From assembly GCA_964017065.1 (NCBI GenBank), contig OZ024792.1, positions 3,901,754-3,965,753 of the forward strand: DNA of 64,000 nucleotides. The letters are read 5' to 3'. The first letter of the stretch is position 1, and every line of letters begins with the position of its first letter. This stretch comes from Haliclona indistincta. Lineage: Eukaryota > Porifera > Demospongiae > Haplosclerida > Chalinidae. The notes under the pieces are model-generated. The model saw only the letters and a list, made by a program, of their open reading frames with translations. It did not search any database and had not been told where the DNA came from. This document shows positions 1 to 13,309 of this stretch, one piece after another. A program made the translations under genes and the position numbers.

Positions 1-3000
1 AAAGAGTTATAGAAAAGATTTTGATAGCCAATAACGGAATAGGAGCAGTCAAGTTCATTAGGTCATGTAGGAGGTGGTCGTATGAAGCATTTGGTAATGA
101 CAGAGCCATTAGGATACATGTTATGGTCACTCCTGAGGATTTGAAGGTGAGAATTGATTGTGCTTGTTCTGTATGTGTGCTGTGAAAGAATAGCAGGTGG
201 TGTGTAATGTTATGAAGCCATGCTGCCATGCACATGATTATATGTATTGTAGTTGCACAATGTGTCTCAGTGTTGTTAGTATAGCAGTTGCAAATGATAA
301 CTAGTGGTGTGACTTCAGAGATACTAGAGATATGTGTTAATTGGTCTATGTCTCTGTGTTCCAGGCAAATGCCGAGTACATCAAGTTGGCTGATAATTAT
401 GTACCTGTGCCAGGAGGTTCTAACAACCACAACTATGCCAATGTGGAGCTCATTTTGGATATTGCAAAACGAATACCTGTTCATGTATGTCAAACATGAG
501 TAGATGCATGTTTTATGATGTTACCTAAGAGAATGGCTTGTACACTTACCTTATAGGCAGTCTGGGTAGGATGGGGACATGCCTCTGAGAATCCAAAGCT
601 GCCTGATCTACTTCACAAACATGGAATCACATTCATTGGTCCTCCAGCCAATGCTATGTGGGCTCTAGGAGACAAGATAGCTAGCTCAATTGTGGCACAA
701 ACTGTCAATGTGCCCACTCTACCCTGGTCTGGATCAGGTGAGAGAAGAACACTCCATTGCGATCTGTCATCACCACTAACATAATGTAGATCTTATAATC
801 TGCGAGTCCAAGAAAGTCAAGGGTACTTTGGTACCACGAGATCTATTCAACAAAGGTGTAGTACACACTATAGAACAAGGACTGAAGGTTAGCTTACCAA
901 CAGTATGCAGTAACTATAGCAATGCTGTATTATACAGGCAGCAGAGAGATAGGCTACCCTGTCATGATCAAAGCATCAGAGGGAGGAGGAGGAAAAAGGA
1001 TTAGAAAGGCACGCAACTCAGAAGAGTTCCCTTCTCTCTTTCATCAAGTACAAGCAGAAGTCCCTGCCTCACCAATTTTGTCATGCAACTTGCTAAGAAG
1101 TGAATAAATCCTTTTTTTATCACTATTCTTGACCTCTCTTTTGTCTCTAGTGCTCGTCACCTTGAAGTTCAGATTCTTGCTGATGAGTATGGCAATGCTA
1201 TATCTCTGTTTGGTCGTGATTGTTCTGTGCAACGAAGACACCAGAAGATCATAGAGGAGGCTCCAGCAACAGTCGCTGATCCATTAGTGTTTCAAGAGAT
1301 GGAGAAGGTATTGAACAGACTCAACTTAGTGATCAATAGTATACATGTCTTCACGCACATTGTCTTTTAACTATTGATTTTAGGCAGCAGTACGACTTGC
1401 TAAGCTGGTTGGTTATGTCAGCACAGGCACTGTGGAGTACTTGTATCTTGAGGAGCAACAGCAATTCTATTTTCTTGAACTCAACCCTAGACTTCAAGTT
1501 GAGCATCCTTGCACTGAAATGGTGGCTGATGTCAACCTCCCGGCTCTTCAATTGCAGGTAAATATACCTTCGAAGAGTTACTCAGAGTGTGATTTTCATT
1601 ATCATGTGAATACTTTACTAATAGATAGCAAGATTACTTGCCAGTAACTTCTAAGCAGATTTTGTTATTTTATTTCAGGTAGCCATGGGGACTGCCTCTG
1701 CACAGAATAAAAGAAATCAGACACTACTACAAGGCAAATCCGCTGGAATCCACTCCTATTAACTTTGAACAGTGAGTGCAATCAGTAGCGGAGACATGGT
1801 ATGCCTATCACTGTTTTATAGTCCTGATCCAAGTCCAACTCCTCATGGACATGTGATTGCTTGTCGTATTACTGCTGAGAATCCTGATGAGGGGTTTCAA
1901 CCTGGATCTGGAACTGTACATGAACTGAACTTTCGTAGCAGCAAGAATGTGTGGGGATACTTTAGTGTTGCTGCAGCTGGAGGACTACATGAGTTTGCTG
2001 ATTCACAGTTTGGTCATTGCTTTGCTTGGGGAGAGAACAGAGAGCAGGCTAGGAGGTAAGCTATTGTACCTCTGATTCTATCATTTCTTTGTCTTCAGAA
2101 ATATGGTACTTGCTCTGAAAGAGCTGTCTATTCGTGGCGACTTCCGTACTACAGTGGGAGTACCTCATTACTCTGTTAGAAACTGAGAGGTTTTTGTCGA
2201 ACAGTATTGACACAGCTTGGCTAGATCAGCTCATTGCTGAAAAGTCAAGGTGATGATCAGTGTGCAAATATCTAATGTATCTAATGTCTGTACAAAAATT
2301 TTTTAGACCCAGCGCCCAAATACAATGCTTGGAGTGATATGTGGATCTCTGTGCATTGCTGAAGAGGCATTTCACAAGAGATTTGCTGACTATCAGGCAC
2401 TGCTGGAGAGGTAAGAGATTAGGATTCTTGTAGAGTTTTTGCAATGGTCAAATTCAGGGGTCAGGTGATGAATGCGGAGATGCTGTCTAATGTAGTTGAT
2501 GTGGAATTGCTCTATGAAGAATCAAATATGTACTAAAGGTGCCGCCTTCATACCTGCCCATCATTACTCTGTCACTGATCGTACATCGTCTGCAGGTGTC
2601 TCGTGTGCAGCCAACAGCATATGCACTACTGTTGAACCAGTCTGTGCTTGAGGTAGAGGTACACAGACTCAGTGATGGCTCACTTTTGCTTGCTCTCAAC
2701 GGTGCTTCCTACACCACTTACATGAGGGAAGAAGTCGACAAGTATCGTGTAGTCGTCTCAGGACGAACTTGTGTGTTTGAAAAAGAGAACGATCCTCGAA
2801 TTTTGAGGTGGAGAGAGCCAAGGTGAGGACTGATGGTCACTTTATAGATCGAGGTTCAATACTTGCAGCTTGTTATTGCAATACCCTGAGACTCATGTTG
2901 TCTCAAGTTACACATGAGTTTTTGTCAAAATTATTGCGTCTATTGAGGCATGTTAGATTATACTTGGCAGCTATCATGTGTTCAGTGAGAATTCTTCATA

Positions 3001-6000
3001 ATGTATTTGTACTGTTTGTTTTACAGTAAATACAAGAAATCTGTGACAATGATACACATTCGTCAATCCAAAAGCGGCAACCGTAGAGGCAGCGTAAACC
3101 TTGATCAATCTGAATCACGCTAGCTAATAGCTATGTAATAAACCATCCAAATAAGGCATGGACCGTGCTTTGCGCTTTTGTGGCTGTTGCAAGCTGATTG
3201 CAAGGGTAAAAAAGCAGATGTATAATGCTATGTCAACAGTCTGTTGACACATGGAATGCCAACAATCTTTCCCCACTAGTGTCATGGATGTAAATTCCAT
3301 GACTATAAGAATCGTAAGTGGTATGATATATCAACCCTGGTCATCTGGCCAGGGCTATATACTGACCCTCAACAGAAATAAAAAAAGATAAAATATGTGG
3401 TTAGCTTCGAAGCTGTCNNNNNNNNNNNNNNNNNNNNNNNNNNNNNNNNNNNNNNNNNNNNNNNNNNNNNNNNNNNNNNNNNNNNNNNNNNNNNNNNNNN
3501 NNNNNNNNNNNNNNNNNNNNNNNNNNNNNNNNNNNNNNNNNNNNNNNNNNNNNNNNNNNNNNNNNNNNNNNNNNNNNNNNNNNNNNNNNNNNNNNNNNNN
3601 NNNNNNNNNNNNNNNNNGGAGGAGGAAAAGGGATTAGAAAGGCACGCAACTCAGAAGAGAGTTCCCTTCTCTCTTTCATCAAGTACAAGCAGAAGTCCCT
3701 GCCTCACCAATTTTTGTCATGCAACTTGCTAAGAAGTGAATAAATCCTTTTTTTATCACTATTCTTGACCTCTCTTTTGTCTCTAGTGCTCGTCACCTTG
3801 AAGTTCAGATTCTTGCTGATGAGTATGGCAATGCTATATCTCTGTTTGGTCGTGATTGTTCTGTGCAACGAAGACACCAGAAGATCATAGAGGAGGCTCC
3901 AGCAACAGTCGCTGATCCATTAGTGTTTCAAGAGATGGAGAAGGTATTGAACAGACTCAACTTAGTGATCAATAGTATACATGTCTTCACGCACATTGTC
4001 TTTTAACTATTGATTTTAGGCAGCAGTACGACTTGCTAAGCTGGTTGGTTATGTCAGCACAGGCACTGTGGAGTACTTGTATCTTGAGGAGCAACAGCAA
4101 TTCTATTTTCTTGAACTCAACCCTAGACTTCAAGTTGAGCATCCTTGCACTGAAATGGTGGCTGATGTCAACCTCCCGGCTCTTCAATTGCAGGTAAATA
4201 TACCTTCGAGAGTTACTCAGAGTGTGATTTTCATTATCATGTGAATACTTTACTAATAGATAGCAAGATTACTTGCCAGTAACTTCTAAGCAGATTTTGT
4301 TATTTTATTTCAGGTAGCCATGGGACTGCCTCTGCACAGAATAAAAGAAATCAGACACTACTACAAGGCAAATCCGCTGGAATCCACTCCTATTAACTTT
4401 GAACAGTGAGTGCAATCAGTAGCGGAGACATGGTATGCCTATCACTGTTTTATAGTCCTGATCCAAGTCCAACTCCTCATGGACATGTGATTGCTTGTCG
4501 TATTACTGCTGAGAATCCTGATGAGGGGTTTCAACCTGGATCTGGAACTGTACATGAACTGAACTTTCGTAGCAGCAAGAATGTGTGGGGATACTTTAGT
4601 GTTGCTGCAGCTGGAGGACTACATGAGTTTGCTGATTCACAGTTTGGTCATTGCTTTGCTTGGGGAGAGAACAGAGAGCAGGCTAGGAGGTAAGCTATTG
4701 TACCTCTGATTCTATCATTTCTTTGTCTTCAGAAATATGGTACTTGCTCTGAAAGAGCTGTCTATTCGTGGCGACTTCCGTACTACAGTGGAGTACCTCA
4801 TTACTCTGTTAGAAACTGAGAGGTTTTTGTCGAACAGTATTGACACAGCTTGGCTAGATCAGCTCATTGCTGAAAAAGTCAAGGTGATGATCAGTGTGCA
4901 AATATCTAATGTATCTAATGTCTGTACAAAAATTTTTTAGACCCAGCGCCCAAATACAATGCTTGGAGTGATATGTGGATCTCTGTGCATTGCTGAAGAG
5001 GCATTTCACAAGAGATTTGCTGACTATCAGGCACTGCTGGAGAGGTAAGAGATTAGGATTCTTGTAGAGTTTTTGCAATGGTCAAATTCAGGGGTCAGGT
5101 GATGAATGCGGAGATGCTGTCTAATGTAGTTGATGTGGAATTGCTCTATGAAGGAATCAAATATGTACTAAAGGTGCCGCCTTCATACCTGCCCATCATT
5201 ACTCTGTCACTGATCGTACATCGTCTGCAGGTGTCTCGTGTGCAGCCAACAGCATATGCACTACTGTTGAACCAGTCTGTGCTTGAGGTAGAGGTACACA
5301 GACTCAGTGATGGCTCACTTTTGCTTGCTCTCAACGGTGCTTCCTACACCACTTACATGAGGGAAGAAGTCGACAAGTATCGTGTAGTCGTCTCAGGACG
5401 AACTTGTGTGTTTGAAAAAGAGAACGATCCTCGAATTTTGAGGTGAGAGACACGTAATTGTTGACCAATAGTCAAGTTCTGTGATGTGTTTGAAATAGAT
5501 CAACCTCACCTGGCAAGCTCATTCGTTATGTGGTTGATGATGGTGCTCATGTCAAAATGGGAGAACCATATGCTGAGATAGAGGTCATGAAAATGGTTAC
5601 TTTTCTACGTACTGTCAACAATGGAGTGTGAGTACCTTTGTTTGTCATATCTCACTCATAAAACAAGAGGGCATCATCAGTGTTTGTATGATACTAGGTC
5701 TATTCTGACCCAGTAGCGCTCCCCTAAAGCATGTGACACAAAGACTATGGTTGATTATTATATAGACTGTACAGCTAGACAGTGGATTCCCTGTTCTGAT
5801 CATGTAGATTGCACTGATGTCAGTCAGATCATTGATATCATACTTATTATAGGGATTGATAATTTGTAGTTTTAACATTATGTACTGTAATTCTTTTAGT
5901 CTACACCAGTTGAAAAGACCAGGAGCCATACTTCATCCTGGAACTATTGTAGCACGTGTTGAGTTAGATGACGAGTCTTCTGTGAAACAAGCAGTACCAT

Positions 6001-9000
6001 TCACTGGTACATTACCTACCTCCAGTCCGGAACAGAAGAGCCACGGAGAGAAAGTTAACCAGGTAAGGAATGACAGGAAAAAGGGAACAAGTGTATTTGG
6101 TCATTGTGCTTCTTTGGAGTACACTCCTTCCCCAATGTAGTAGTTCCTAATTTATTTGTTCCCATGCTGAACAATAACTCATTTGTTATCTCTTTAGGAG
6201 TTTAGAGCAGCCTCAGAGAGAATACGTCAAATTATGGCTGGATTCTCTGTTCCTGATAAGAATTTTTTTTCAGAAAACTTAATATCAACAGTGGCAACAT
6301 TCTTGCGTACTCTCAAAGACCCTTCACTGCCTTTGTTAGAGATTAAGGTATGTCATGAATATCTCTGACTGTGTGTATATGTCTCTCTCCACAGGAATTA
6401 ATGTCCAGTATCTCGGGACGTATTCCTGTTCAAGTTGAGACGGATTTGCAGAAGTGTCTTGGTCAGTATGCCAATAACCTCACCTCAGTATTGGCTCAAT
6501 TTCCTAGCCAGCAGGTTTGTTATAGTGCTCATGTATTATTGCTATTAAAACTATTCATTCCAGTTGGCTAACATCATCAACCGTCATGCTGCCTCTATCA
6601 GACATCAAACTGACCAAGATCAGTTCTTCATGAACACCAATGGAATAACACAGTTGCTGATGAAGTTAGCTCTCCTTTAGTGATCTTGTTAGTGTAGATG
6701 ATGTACTCTATTACCAGGTATCGTGGTGGGCTGAGGGGACGCTTGAAGGCAGAGATCATGCAACTACTGAATGAGTACCATCGTGTGGAGAACCAGTTTC
6801 AAGGTGAGTGGTCAACATGTGTCGGTATGCTATGATTACACTATGTATCCATAGATGGTTATGATAAAGGTGTTATGAGACTAAGAGAAGAGCATGGAGA
6901 GGACACAGCAATGATAGTTGCTGATATATTTGCTCACTATTACATTTCTGGAAGGAATACTTTAGCCATTATGTTGATTGTACGTTCTTATCCTGTCTTC
7001 TATTCTCTCACTTTATGCTTCCTTCAGGAAGCTGTAGCCACTCAAGAGTCTTACAATCTCAGTAGCGAATTGAAAGAGCTTTTGCAAAAATTGGCATCTC
7101 TTTACAACCACAAAAACTCTAAAGTAGCTCTCAGTGCTAGAAAGGTTTTTTCACAATCAAGTTGATGTATCATCTACTTGTAATTCATTCCTTTCAGATG
7201 CTTATCACAGCTCATGAGCCGCCATATGACATGCGCTACAATCAAGTGGAGTCAATATTTCTCAACTCCATTGAAGGCAACTCGGATCAACTAGAGCAGC
7301 TCATCACCAGTGGGACGGCTCTATTTGATATCTTACCTAACTTCTTCTACCACCGCAACAAACGTGTCAGTGCAGCTGCCCTTGAGGTGCGATACTACAG
7401 CTAGAGCTAAGTGATCGTGATATGACTATCATCCAATGTGTCTGTCTCTGTACAGGTATATGTCAGGAGAGCATACACTGCTTATGAAGTGATCTCTGTT
7501 CAACAAGAAGAGCTTGCTACTGATGTCACTATTGTAGAATGGCAATTCTTATTACCCCAGTCACACCCTAACAGGTTACATAATAATAAATATTATAGTG
7601 AAGCCTTAGAATTTGTTCACGTACTACACAAATGAAGTACCATTTAACAGGACAGTTTCACAGAAGATTTTGCAATTACAGAATGCTTTACTTCAGTTAA
7701 TAGACATTCAGTGGAAATACAATTATTATTATTTGCAAAGTTTTTCATTTCCCACTATACGGTATTGCTTTAAAATGACGGTTTATTAGATCAAAGACTC
7801 ATTATCAGTGTCGTTACAGTGTAGGCACTGGAATGACCATCATTATGACTATTTTCTTACTCCAGACAAGTCTCCTATCGTAGAGCCAGTAGCAGCTCAT
7901 TGGGGATGCTGGGCAAAGTGAGCTAACGTTTGGTCACACCAAGAGTTCATCTCACACATGACTTGCACTACTTTCCTCAGGCATTCAGTTACAGTGAAGA
8001 CCTGTCATCTCTCAGTAGACTACTACCAAATAATCCATGTCAGCGTACTGGAGTCATGGCTGCTTTCAACAACATGAGTGAACTAGAGAGGTACACAGAT
8101 CTTTACAGTTTGAATGAGTGTACATTATTGCCTTCTTCTTCCAGCATGTTTGATAGCATAATGGGGTTGTTCTCTCAGGAATCCGATGACTCATCTTTCT
8201 CCACTCCACCTCCCTCACCTCACGATCTGTCTGCCATCACTGAGGAGCCACCACTACAGATGAAGATAAAGGAACCTCCTGGCTCACCAGGAACTGTGAG
8301 TGCTAGTCAAAGCACTGTGTTGAGTGCTCTGTAATAATGCAAGGCACAAAAGCATTCTCAGAGCTTCCAACTAGGAAGCGTTTAGTTTCTTCAAAGTTGT
8401 TACTAAGTAGGATGGTTTAGAATCTCGTGTATTGGTTCAGGTTTTTGAGCTTGTTTTGCTGTCACAGGCGTCAGGGTCATCTTCGGTACAGATAGTTGAA
8501 GAGCCTATCCACATTATTAATATCGGACTGAAAGACCCTGAGCTTTGTAAAGACAACGATGAGATCATTGCAAGGAGACTAAGCAAGCTGATGGAATCTA
8601 AGGTGTATCACTCACCAACTCACCTTGCTAACTCACTCACTCTCACTTATCAATATAGAGAGATGTCTTGAATGAGAAAGGCATTCGTAGGATTACATTT
8701 CTCATCTTCAGTGAACTATCATTTCCCAAATATTTTACCTATCGAGCACGCAGCCAGGTAGGCTCTTGATCCATCCTTGTTAAAGTTCATTTCTCTTTCA
8801 TACTTTTGTAGTTTAAGGAAGACACAATTTACAGACATCTTGAACCAGCACTGGCTTTCCAGCTTGAAATTAATAGACTGAGCAACTTCAAAATACAAGC
8901 AATTCCATGTCAAAACAACAGAATGCACCTCTACTTTGGTTCATCTAAGGTCGTGTGTGGTCGGTTACGTGCAAGTGACTTGAGTTGTGTTACTTCAGGT

Positions 9001-12000
9001 TGAAGAAGGTCAAGCAGCTACTGATCATCGCTTCTTTATTCGTACAATAATCAGACACTCAGACTTTGTCACTACTGTTAGCCACACCCATTTGATAATG
9101 TACTATGTATTGATGCATCTATAGGAAGCGTCTTATGACTATCTGGAGAAAGAGGGAGAGCGCAAGTTTCTAGAGTGTCTTGATGAACTGCAAGTAGCCA
9201 CTACTAACATGGAGGTTAGTCATTCATCCTTTACTCTCAATATTTGATCTCTTGCATCCAGCATAAACAAACAGACTGCAATCACATCTTCCTGAATATT
9301 GTCCCTCCTGTCATTCTAGATCCACTGAAGGTAAACTAGTATATATTGCATTGACTGGATATACACTGCTAATATCAACAGATTGCTCACAAGATGTTGT
9401 CACTTGTGTCCCAGTATGGAATACGACTATGGAAATTAAGAGTCACTGAAGCAGAAATCAAAGCCTCGATCAGGTCGGCTTGTCTGTCTGTCTGTTAAAT
9501 GGTCTGTTTAACTCTACCTTCAGACTGACTCCCACTGGCAAGATAATCCCCATTAGAGTGTTCCTTAGCAGTGACAATGGAGTGTCAGTCAAAGAACACA
9601 TGTACCATGAGGTGGAGGATCCCAGAACAGGCGAAGTAAGTGCATGTCAAGCAACGTATGATTATGTTGTGCCTTCCTGCAAGATGGTGTTTGAAAGCTG
9701 GGAGGGATCTGGACCCCTTCATGGACAAAAAGTAGCCACGCCCTATCCTAGCAAAGATCAGCTGCAACAGAAGAGATCAATAGCTCAAACAATGGACACT
9801 ACATATGTGTATGATTTTGTGGAACTGTTCCGACAGGTGGATTAATTTCTGTGAGTTTCTCAAGGTACATTTTCATTAAATGCAGGCTGTTGTATTTCAA
9901 TGGGAGAAATATGCTGAAGAACATAAAGCAAGTGAACATGGTCACAAGCTGAGCATTCCTCCAGTAGAGAAGATGATAGTAGCAACTGAACTGGGACTAG
10001 ACCCAAACAAAGAGCAACTACAGGAGGTCAACCATAACCCTGGAGAGAATAAAGTATGTATGTATGTAAAACATCAATATTTATAGTCTTTTACTTTTAA
10101 GATCGGCATGGTGGTGTGGAGAATGAAAATGCTGACCCCACAGTATCCCCAAGGAAGGGACATTATTGTTATCAGCAATGACATTACTCATCAAATTGGA
10201 TCATTTGGTCCCAAGGAGGACCTCTTGTTTAAGGTATTTTAGGCACTGACTGAGACACTCACTTACAACTGTCACTTTCCTATTCAGTATGCATCAGAGC
10301 TGTCCAGAAGGGAGGGCATTCCTCGCATATACATAGCATGCAACAGTGGTGCTCGTATTGGACTTGCCGATGAGCTCAAGCAACTGTTTCGTGTAGCATG
10401 GCTTGACCCCTCAGCTCCAGACAATGGCTTTAAATATCTCTATCTCACTCCTGCAGACTACATGAAGGTGAGTTACTGGTTGCAAGGGAGCATCGTGATC
10501 TGTCACACACAGGTTGGCTCATTCAATTGTGTTTCTACTGAGCTGATAGAGGATGAGGGAGAGCCACGTTACAAGATCACAGACATCATTGGTATTTTTT
10601 GCATTATTTGTGATCTATCGGTCCCTGTCTTTAGGCAAGCGTGATGGTCTTGGTGTAGAGAACTTGAGAGGTTCTGGTATGATAGCTGGAGAGACATCAC
10701 AGGCATATGATGATGTCGTCACACTCAATCTAGTGAGCGAACAGTATTAACTAAAATAGTGTTAATAGTGGTTACAAAATAAGTATTATGCATGTGCAGT
10801 TTAACCACCATTTAGATCTGGATAATGTTTTTTAGGTAACATGCCGAGCTATTGGTATAGGAGCATACCTAGTGAGGCTTGGTCAACGTGTGGTTCAGGT
10901 GGATACCTCTCACATTATCTTGACAGGAGCAGGAGCCTTGAATAAGGTGAGTACAGGACTCCAGGAGAAGACTGATCTATCAATGTTTATACAGGTTCTT
11001 GGCAGAGAGGTGTACTCGTCCAATGCTCAACTTGGTGGTACTCAGATCATGCACAATAATGGTATGTATTGGTTTCATACTATTGTATTGTTATTGTTGT
11101 TGCTAGGCGTCAGTCACATGACAGCTCGTAATGACCTTGAAGGTGTGTGTGTACTTATCAACTGGCTGGCATACATACCCAAGGTATTGCAACTATATCT
11201 TTGCCGTGACATATTCTTGTCTTCATATTAACAGCGTAAAGGAGCTCCACTGCCTGTTCTTCCGATACTTGATCCTATTGATAGACCAATTACATTCAAG
11301 CCCACTAAAATAGCCTATGATCCAAGACTACTTCTTGCTGGCAACCAATTAAAAGGTTTATTATAATTTTAATGAATTGTTCAAAATTGTTCTTTTTCTT
11401 TCAGATGGTACCTGGGAGAGTGGATTTTTTGACAAGAACTCATTTCAGGAGAGTTTAGGAGGATGGGCCCAAACAGTAGTAACAGGCAGGGCAAGGTAAG
11501 CATAACTGAACACATCTCTCTGATAGAGAAATTTGAATTTAAAATAGGCTAGGAGGGATTCCCTGTGGTGTTATAGCTGTGGAAACCAGATCAGTGGAGC
11601 TGCAAGTCCCAGCTGATCCAGCTAATACTGACTCAGAAGCTAAGGTATGTCATAGTTTACACTTGCTAGCTTTTCCTCAATAATCCTGCTTTCTGAATCT
11701 TTACCTCCAGTCTATATCACAAGCTGGTCAAGTGTGGTATCCTGACTCTGCTTTCAAGACAGCTCAGTCTATTGAAGACTTGAACAGAGAGGAACTACCA
11801 TTGTTTATATTTGCCAATTGGAGAGGGTTCTCTGGTGGAATGAGAGGTGATCAAAGCAGCAAGTGTTACTGCTGTGTGTTGATATTGTACAGATATGTAT
11901 GATGAGGTGCTCAAATATGGTTCAATGATTGTGGATGCGTTGCGGGCATATCGTCAGCCTGTGTTCATCTATCTTCCTCCTCATGGAGAACTGAGAGGAG

Positions 12001-13112
12001 GTGCATGGGTGGTAGTAGATCCAACCATCAACCTCGACTACATGGAAATGTATGCTGACAAGGTGATGTGCTGCAAAATGACACATACACATTATTGCTA
12101 ATACTACTCCAGTTGAGTAGAGGTGGTGTGCTAGAAGCTGAAGGAACAGTAGAAATCAAGTTCCGGCAAAAGGAAAAAGTCAAGATGATGGCACGACTTG
12201 ACAAGACCTACTCTAGTATCTTAGAGAAGCTACACAGTCCTGACCTTACAACACAGGACCAACAGAAGCTAGAGGAGCAGCTTAAGACCAGAGAGGAACT
12301 CTTGTCTCCTATGTATCACCAGGTAAGTGTAGGTCTGAATAAAGTTTGAGCATTATGATATGTTTATAGGTTGCTGTACACTTTGCTGACCTTCATGACA
12401 CTCCTGGTAGAATGAGAGAGAAAGGAGTTATTTCAGTGAGCTAGCCTCTAATTTTGTACTGTGTATTGTAGCTGTGAAAAACTAATGTGCTGAATACAAA
12501 TTTACCTAGGATGTTCTAGAGTGGGAAACTTCTCGTAAGTTCTTCTACTGGCGGTTAAGACGAAGATTGTGTGAGCGATGGTCTAGCCAAATTATTAGAG
12601 AAGCTGACAAGTGAGAATTATAGTTCATTACTGCACCATTATAACCTATCATATCAAACCAGTTCAATAAGCCATGGGGAAACTAGTGCCATGTTGAGGA
12701 GATGGTTCATGGAAAGTAAAGGAGAAGTCAATGTAAGTCCGCTATTACAGTTTCTCCAAGTCTATACCTCTCTCGTCAGGCCTATCTTTGGCACAACAAT
12801 GAGGCAGTGGTGGTATGGTTGGAACAACAATTGCTTGGTGGCGAGCAATCTGTACTGAAACAAAATATTGACTGTATCAAGAGGGAGAGAATTGCTAGAG
12901 ATGTAGCAAAGTAATCATGTTGTAAATTTTATTTTCCCTTTATCTGATCACTTTTCAGTGTTCTTCTGGTAAACAAGGATGTGGCAGTTGACTGTCTGAC
13001 TCATATTGGTCACCAGTTGACAGCAGCACAGCGTCGTGAGATAGTGCGTCTTCTTACACAAGGAGACCTCAACACCTCACACTCAAATGTGGAAGATGGT
13101 GGAGAAAAGTAA
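1..13112 (+). CDS. ACACA-like: Acetyl-CoA carboxylase, multi-exon gene, 5' end outside window
   Basis: Makes malonyl-CoA from acetyl-CoA, bicarbonate and ATP in the cytosol, the committed step of fatty-acid synthesis. Exons translate in order into the eukaryotic multidomain enzyme. The biotin carboxylase part runs from position 1 (exons 1-146, 365-484, 557-737, about 788-887, then the duplicated block) and shows the glycine-rich ATP loop EGGGGK and the [13 protein letters not shown] stretch. The biotin carrier has EVMKM at 5581-5595. A central region spans about 5900-9450. The carboxyltransferase covers about 9480-13112, with [27 protein letters not shown] and NWRGFSGGM. Stop codon TAA at 13110-13112. 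Introns are mostly 45-100 bp. The N-terminal leader lies to the left. A reader should join 1-984 to the block beginning at 3618, because 985-2810 is a second, error-bearing copy of the same exons. Animals have ACACA and ACACB paralogues; this cannot be assigned to either, and one ancestral gene is likely. Confidence 0.97.
985..2810 (+). repeat. Duplicated ACC block, copy 1 (broken reading frames)
   Basis: This 1.8 kb is almost base-for-base the same as 3618-5445, introns included. It carries single-base differences that break the frame, such as an extra g in the start of the MGLPL exon (about 1687), an extra g in the TVEYLI exon (about 2157), a missing a before the KVMISV codons (about 2243) and a missing g before IKYVLK (about 2520). 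Introns also match, so this is not a retrocopy. It is most simply a second haplotype or a low-quality read contig placed in tandem beside an N gap. Copy 2 is cleaner over most of its length, but its first exon has a 2-bp insertion at about 3657 that copy 1 lacks. Confidence 0.93.
2811..3417 (+). other. Unique segment between duplicated block and gap
   Basis: This stretch has no counterpart after copy 2. It holds a possible terminal exon at about 3027-3123 that reads [15 protein letters not shown] and ends at a TAG, preceded by a TTTACAG acceptor. A GTGAGG donor follows the short extension after copy 1 at about 2820, and splicing the two would keep the frame. I do not recognise the tail. At 3133-3193 lies a copy of a dispersed repeat also seen at 31504 and 40551. 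The rest, up to the N run, shows no coding signal. Confidence 0.5.
3418..3617. other. Assembly gap (200 N)
   Basis: Exactly 200 undetermined bases. They sit directly before copy 2 of the duplicated carboxylase block. A round gap size and flanking near-identical sequence are typical of scaffolding across a collapsed or split allele. Confidence 0.99.
3618..5445 (+). repeat. Duplicated ACC block, copy 2 (mostly intact frames)
   Basis: This matches 985-2810, but its exons continue in frame into the biotin carrier exon at about 5499, so it is the copy that belongs to the functional gene model. Its first exon reads the expected GIRK after the glycine-rich loop but has a 2-bp AG insertion at about 3657. 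Copy 1 has the opposite pattern there, which supports sequencing error in both copies rather than biological divergence. Confidence 0.92.
5581..5595 (+). other. Biotin attachment motif EVMKM of ACC
   Basis: The five codons gag-gtc-atg-aaa-atg encode EVMKM. In eukaryotic acetyl-CoA carboxylases the lysine of this motif (codon 5590-5592) is biotinylated by holocarboxylase synthetase. Surrounding residues [12 protein letters not shown] fit a biotinyl domain. The motif occurs only once; the duplicated block stops before it. Confidence 0.97.
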
Positions 13113-13309
13113 TTGTCATTTGGAAAACCTTTCTATGACAACTGATCAGAATAGTTTGTGTACATTATAATAATTGAACTTGGCTATTTTATTATGCTGT
13201 TATGATAAAACTGATGATTAATTTTGTGCAATTATAAATTTGTGTTCAGATGATTAATAATTATTTTGTGCAATTATAAATTTTAAATGTTAAATGTCTG
13301 TGTTCAATA

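Noticed and set aside
985..2810. Real tandem gene duplication or processed pseudogene of ACC
   Set aside because: Introns are retained and nearly identical, and a gap adjoins; an assembly artefact explains it more simply.
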